A DNA stretch of 9,000 bases from an uncultured Collinsella sp. (lineage in GTDB: Bacteria; Actinomycetota; Coriobacteriia; Coriobacteriales; Coriobacteriaceae). A program made the position numbers and the translations under genes. Below, one piece after another: positions 6,021 through 9,000 of the stretch; the stretch's first letter is position 1; each line of letters opens with the position of its first letter. The notes beneath the pieces were generated by a model. The model did no database searches. It saw nothing but the letters and a program-made list of their open reading frames with translations, and was not told where the DNA came from. The stretch covers positions 1 to 9,000 of the forward strand of contig CABRWN010000080.1 of assembly GCA_902474645.1 (NCBI GenBank), read 5' to 3'.

Positions 6021-6965
6021 ATGCTCAAGACTCCTCTCTGCGAGCTGCTCGGCATCGAAAAGCCCGTGTTCCAGGGTGGCATGGCCTGGATTGCCGACGC
6101 CTCGCTGGCATCTGCCGTGTCCGAGGCAGGCGGCTTAGGCATTATCGCGGCCATGAATGCCGACGCCAACTGGCTGCGCGATCAGATTCACGAGCTGCGC
6201 GCCAAGACGGATAAGCCCTTTGGCGTCAACGTTATGCTCATGAGCCCGTTTGTCGACGAGGTCGCACAGGTTGTGATCGATGAACAAGTGCCGGTCGTCG
6301 TGACGGGTGCCGGCAATCCCACCAAGTACATGAAGGCTTGGAACGATGCGGGCATTAAGGTCATCCCCGTCGTGGCTTCGGTGGCGCTGGCGCGTCTCGT
6401 GGCACGTCGCGGGGCCACCGCCGTGGTTGCCGAAGGCACCGAATCGGGTGGACATATTGGCGAGACCTCGACGATGGCGCTGGTGCCGCAGGTTGTCGAT
6501 GCGGTCGATATTCCCGTGGTTGCGGCTGGGGGCATCGCCGATGGTCGCGGCGTGGCAGCGGCCTTTATGCTCGGTGCCGCCGGCGTTCAGGTGGGTACAC
6601 GCTTTCTCGTTGCAAACGAATGCACTGTTTCTGAGCAGTACAAAGAGCTGGTGCTCAAGGCGGGAGACACCTCGACGCGCGCGACTGGCCGTTCGACGGG
6701 ACATCCGGTGCGTGCGCTCAAGAGCCCCTTCACCAATGCCTACGCTAAAAGTGAGGCGGCGGGTGCAAGTCCCGAGGAGCTTGGGGCCATGGGCACGGGT
6801 GCTCTTCGCAAGGCCGCAAAGGACGGTAATTACGAAGAGGGTTCGTATTTGTGCGGACAGATTGCCGGCATGGTCAACGAGCGCCAGAGTGCGTGCGAAA
6901 TCGTCGACGACTTGGTCGATGGTGCCGAGCGCGTCCTGAAGGGTGCGTGCGCATGGGTAGCGTAG
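6021..6965 (+). CDS. fabK: Enoyl-ACP reductase II (FMN-dependent)
   Basis: Reduces trans-2-enoyl-ACP with NAD(P)H and FMN, the last step of each elongation cycle. The 314-residue TIM-barrel protein resembles streptococcal FabK along its length: FQGGMAW (17-23), EAGGLGII (35-42), KPFGVNVML (65-73), VTGAGNPTKYM (94-104), the active-site loop EGTESGGHIG with His145, AAGGIADGRG and the FMN phosphate-binding GVQVGTRF. Related nitronate monooxygenases share the fold, but the fab operon context and close similarity favour FabK. Ser142 stands where S. pneumoniae FabK has Ala141. FabK is not a triclosan target, unlike FabI. GGAG at 6009-6012, inside the end of acpP, serves as ribosome binding site. 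Its last 13 bases overlap fabD. Confidence 0.97.
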   Translation: MLKTPLCELLGIEKPVFQGGMAWIADASLASAVSEAGGLGIIAAMNADANWLRDQIHELRAKTDKPFGVNVMLMSPFVDEVAQVVIDEQVPVVVTGAGNPTKYMKAWNDAGIKVIPVVASVALARLVARRGATAVVAEGTESGGHIGETSTMALVPQVVDAVDIPVVAAGGIADGRGVAAAFMLGAAGVQVGTRFLVANECTVSEQYKELVLKAGDTSTRATGRSTGHPVRALKSPFTNAYAKSEAAGASPEELGAMGTGALRKAAKDGNYEEGSYLCGQIAGMVNERQSACEIVDDLVDGAERVLKGACAWVA

Positions 6966-7873
6966 CGTTTCTGTTTGCCGGCCAGGGCGCCCAGCATCCC
7001 GTGATGGGCGTCGACCTCATCGAAGCATCGCCGGCGGCCGCCGAGGTGTTCGCAATCGCCGACGAGGTGCGCCCGGGGACCAGCGAGCAGTGCCGGAGCG
7101 CCTCCAAGGAGGAACTCTCGCAGACCGAGAACACGCAGCCATGCGTGTTCGTGCACGACTTGGCTGTTGCCGTTGCCCTGCGCGAGCGCGGGGTGGTACC
7201 TGCCGCCTGTGCGGGATTTTCGCTGGGCGAGGTCGCCGCGCTCACCTTTGCGGGGGCGTTCGATACGCGAGCGGGCTTTGAACTCGTGTGCGAGCGCGCA
7301 GCGCTGATGGCTGCGGAGCGCCATCCGGGCGGCATGCGCGCCGTCATCAAGCTTGATGCGGCACAAGTCGAGAACCTGGCTGCGCAGGCGGGCGAGGACT
7401 GCTGGCCGGTCAACTACAACAGCCCGCAGCAGACGGTTGTTGCCGGAGCGCCCGATGCGTTGCAGACCCTCGACGTCTTGGTAAAAGAGGCTGGTGGCCG
7501 GGCCATGAAGGTCGCGGTGTCGGGTGCATTTCATAGCCCCTATATGGCAGAGGCGACTGAGGGGCTGGCGACGTATATCCAAGCCGGCCACGCACCGTCT
7601 CCGCTGCTGATTCCGGTCATGGCAAACATGACGGCGGCGCCCTATCCGGCGGATCCGCGAGCAGCATCGGATGTCTTGGCCAACCAGGTGAGCCATGCCG
7701 TGCGCTGGGTCGACACGCTGCATACTCTGCAGGATCAGGGCATCGACACGTTTATTGAGGTCGGCCCTGGCAAAACGCTGTCGGGCCTGGTCAAGCGTAC
7801 GCTGAGCGATGTTCGCGTGTATTCGTGCGAAACGGCCGAGCAGGTCGCAGCTATTGCCGACGAGCTCGCATAG
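6953..7873 (+). CDS. fabD: Malonyl-CoA:ACP transacylase
   Basis: Moves malonyl from CoA to acyl carrier protein, supplying the extender unit. The 306-residue product starts with the family signature FLFAGQGAQ (6-14, Gln11 oxyanion hole). Catalytic Ser90 is in GFSLGE, Arg115 binds the malonyl carboxylate and His194 is in SGAFHSPYM; the VGPGKTLSGLVK segment follows near the C-terminus. The usual His before the nucleophilic Ser (GHSLGE) is Phe89 here. The ATG at 6953 is set by family similarity; the frame stays open 34 codons further upstream, but that part is out-of-frame fabK sequence. The start overlaps the fabK end by 13 bases with only a weak AAGGGTG upstream, pointing to translational coupling. 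Confidence 0.97.
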   Translation: MGSVAFLFAGQGAQHPVMGVDLIEASPAAAEVFAIADEVRPGTSEQCRSASKEELSQTENTQPCVFVHDLAVAVALRERGVVPAACAGFSLGEVAALTFAGAFDTRAGFELVCERAALMAAERHPGGMRAVIKLDAAQVENLAAQAGEDCWPVNYNSPQQTVVAGAPDALQTLDVLVKEAGGRAMKVAVSGAFHSPYMAEATEGLATYIQAGHAPSPLLIPVMANMTAAPYPADPRAASDVLANQVSHAVRWVDTLHTLQDQGIDTFIEVGPGKTLSGLVKRTLSDVRVYSCETAEQVAAIADELA

Positions 7874-7903
7874 TCCACAGGGCTGTAACCCGAAAGGAAT
7901 GAC

Positions 7904-8677
7904 ATGGGCAACTTGAACAACGGCGCGCTCGAGCGCAACGACTCACGTCGCGTGGCACTGGTCACGGGCGGCTCGCGGGGTATCGGCCGCGCCTGCGCTG
8001 TCGGTCTGGCGGAGGACGGCTACGATATCGCCGTCGTCTATGCCGGTGGCGTCGATGCGGCGCGCGAGACGTGCGAAGCCTGCGAGGCCGCTGGTGCCAC
8101 AGCTCGCGCGTATCAATGCGATGTGGCCGACCCCGCTGCCGTCAACGCATGTATGGAGACGGTCCTCAACGACTTTGGCTCCATTTGGGCGCTCGTCAAC
8201 AATGCCGGCATCACCCGCGACGGTCTGCTTATGCGCATGGGCGACGATATCTTCGATCGCGTGCTCGATGTCAATCTTAAAGGAACGTTTAATACGACGC
8301 GCGCGCTCACCAAGACCTTTATGCGCCAGCGCGGTGGTTGCGTCATCAACATGAGCTCGGTTGTGGGCCTGATGGGCAATGCCGGGCAGGCCAACTACGC
8401 TGCCTCCAAGGCGGGAGTGATTGGCCTGACCAAGGCGGTAGCGCGCGAGCTTGCGCCCCGCGGTGTACGAGTGAACGCGGTCGCCCCCGGGTTTGTCGAG
8501 ACGGATATGACGGCAAAGCTCTCGGAGAAGGTGCGTGCGGCAACCGAGGACCAGATTCCCCTTAAGCGTATGGCGCAGCCCGAGGAGGTGGCCGGTGTGG
8601 TGCGCTTTTTAGCGAGCGATGCGGCTGCCTACATTACGGGCGAAGTCATACGCGTCGACGGCGGAATGGCGATGTAG
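7904..8677 (+). CDS. fabG: 3-oxoacyl-ACP reductase
   Basis: NADPH-dependent reduction of 3-ketoacyl-ACP to 3-hydroxyacyl-ACP. The 257-residue classical short-chain dehydrogenase has the nucleotide-binding TGGSRGIG at 21-28, the NNAG motif at 98-101 and the catalytic set Asn123, Ser151, Tyr164 and Lys168 (YAASK). It ends ITGEVIRVDGGMAM, typical of FabG. The N-terminus is about 10 residues longer than usual before the first beta strand; no better in-frame start is seen and AAAGGA at 7893-7898 supports the ATG at 7904. It lies 30 bases after fabD. Many short-chain dehydrogenases exist, but the operon position makes FabG secure. Confidence 0.97.
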   Translation: MGNLNNGALERNDSRRVALVTGGSRGIGRACAVGLAEDGYDIAVVYAGGVDAARETCEACEAAGATARAYQCDVADPAAVNACMETVLNDFGSIWALVNNAGITRDGLLMRMGDDIFDRVLDVNLKGTFNTTRALTKTFMRQRGGCVINMSSVVGLMGNAGQANYAASKAGVIGLTKAVARELAPRGVRVNAVAPGFVETDMTAKLSEKVRAATEDQIPLKRMAQPEEVAGVVRFLASDAAAYITGEVIRVDGGMAM

Positions 8678-8716
8678 AAAGCAAGTCGGGTAAGCGGCTT
8701 GGATGAGGAGACCATG

Positions 8717-9000
8717 ATGGAACAGAGAGTTGCAATCACCGGTATCGGTGCCGTGTCGCCGCTCGGCAACACCGCGCTTGCCACCTGGGCGGCCATGTGT
8801 GCCGGAACGTGCGGCATCGGTCCGATCACGCACTTCGATACCGATGCATTTGCCGTCAAGGTGGCGGCCGAGGTCAAGGGGTTTGACGGCAACGAGTACT
8901 TTGGCAAGCATGACGCCAAGCATCTCGACCCCTGTGTTCAGTTTGCGATGGCGGCGTCGGACGAGGCCATGCACGATGCGGGCCTCGATGTTGAGGGCGC
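8717..9000 (+). CDS. fabF: Beta-ketoacyl-ACP synthase II, N-terminal part (cut by window end)
   Basis: Elongating condensing enzyme of type II fatty-acid synthesis. Only 94 complete codons are visible. The N-terminus EQRVAITGIGAVSPLGNT is the KAS I/II opening strand and turn. The FDTDAFAVKVAAEVKGFD stretch and the DPCVQFAMAASDEAMHDAGL helix also match the family. The catalytic Cys and two His lie beyond the window, so KAS II versus KAS I is judged from operon order. Of the tandem ATG codons at 8714 and 8717, the second is preferred because GAGGAG (8705-8710) then has a 6-base spacer rather than 3. It is 39 bases after fabG in the same operon. Confidence 0.94.
   Translation, partial: MEQRVAITGIGAVSPLGNTALATWAAMCAGTCGIGPITHFDTDAFAVKVAAEVKGFDGNEYFGKHDAKHLDPCVQFAMAASDEAMHDAGLDVEG

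Noticed and set aside
6830..7723. A 297-codon - strand frame opposite fabD
   Set aside because: Arg/His-rich shadow of a GC-rich coding strand; fabD on the + strand has the full catalytic set.

Overview
This is a GC-rich chromosomal core region from what looks like an actinobacterium of the Coriobacteriia type (Collinsella-like). That placement is a judgement from the protein sequences and from a GC-rich genome carrying a Firmicute-style fatty-acid gene order with FabK. It is not a database result. All nine genes are recognisable housekeeping genes. There are no insertion sequences, tRNAs, rRNAs or CRISPR arrays. I do not see an undescribed multigene system; the interesting points are regulatory DNA, gene order and single residues.

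Region 1 (1-3758) is a streptomycin (str) operon. An upstream non-coding stretch (1-288) holds a hairpin at the window edge, a probable rho-independent terminator for the preceding operon, a good sigma-70-type promoter (TTGACG, 17 bp, TATCCT) and a short leader. Then come rpsL (S12), rpsG (S7), fusA (EF-G) and rpsJ (S10), all on the + strand, closed by a strong terminator at 3723-3758. No tuf lies between fusA and rpsJ, and rpsJ is followed by a terminator instead of rplC, so rpsJ appears detached from the S10 ribosomal cluster. rpsL and rpsJ both start with TTG.

Region 2 (3817-4769) holds birA on the - strand, a biotin-protein ligase without a DNA-binding domain, convergent with rpsJ and divergent from the fatty-acid genes. 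The 176-bp divergent gap carries two near-identical 19-bp repeats, each an imperfect palindrome, flanking a TATCCT -10-like box. This looks like a double operator for an unidentified regulator of the fab operon.

Region 3 (4770-9000) is a type II fatty-acid synthesis operon in the order fabH, acpP, fabK, fabD, fabG, fabF, the last cut by the window end. FabD makes malonyl-ACP on the AcpP carrier, FabH starts chains from acyl-CoA, FabF elongates, FabG reduces the 3-keto group and FabK reduces the enoyl group. The dehydratase (fabZ) and acetyl-CoA carboxylase genes are not in the window and may lie downstream. The biotinylated carrier subunit AccB would be the natural substrate of the neighbouring BirA.
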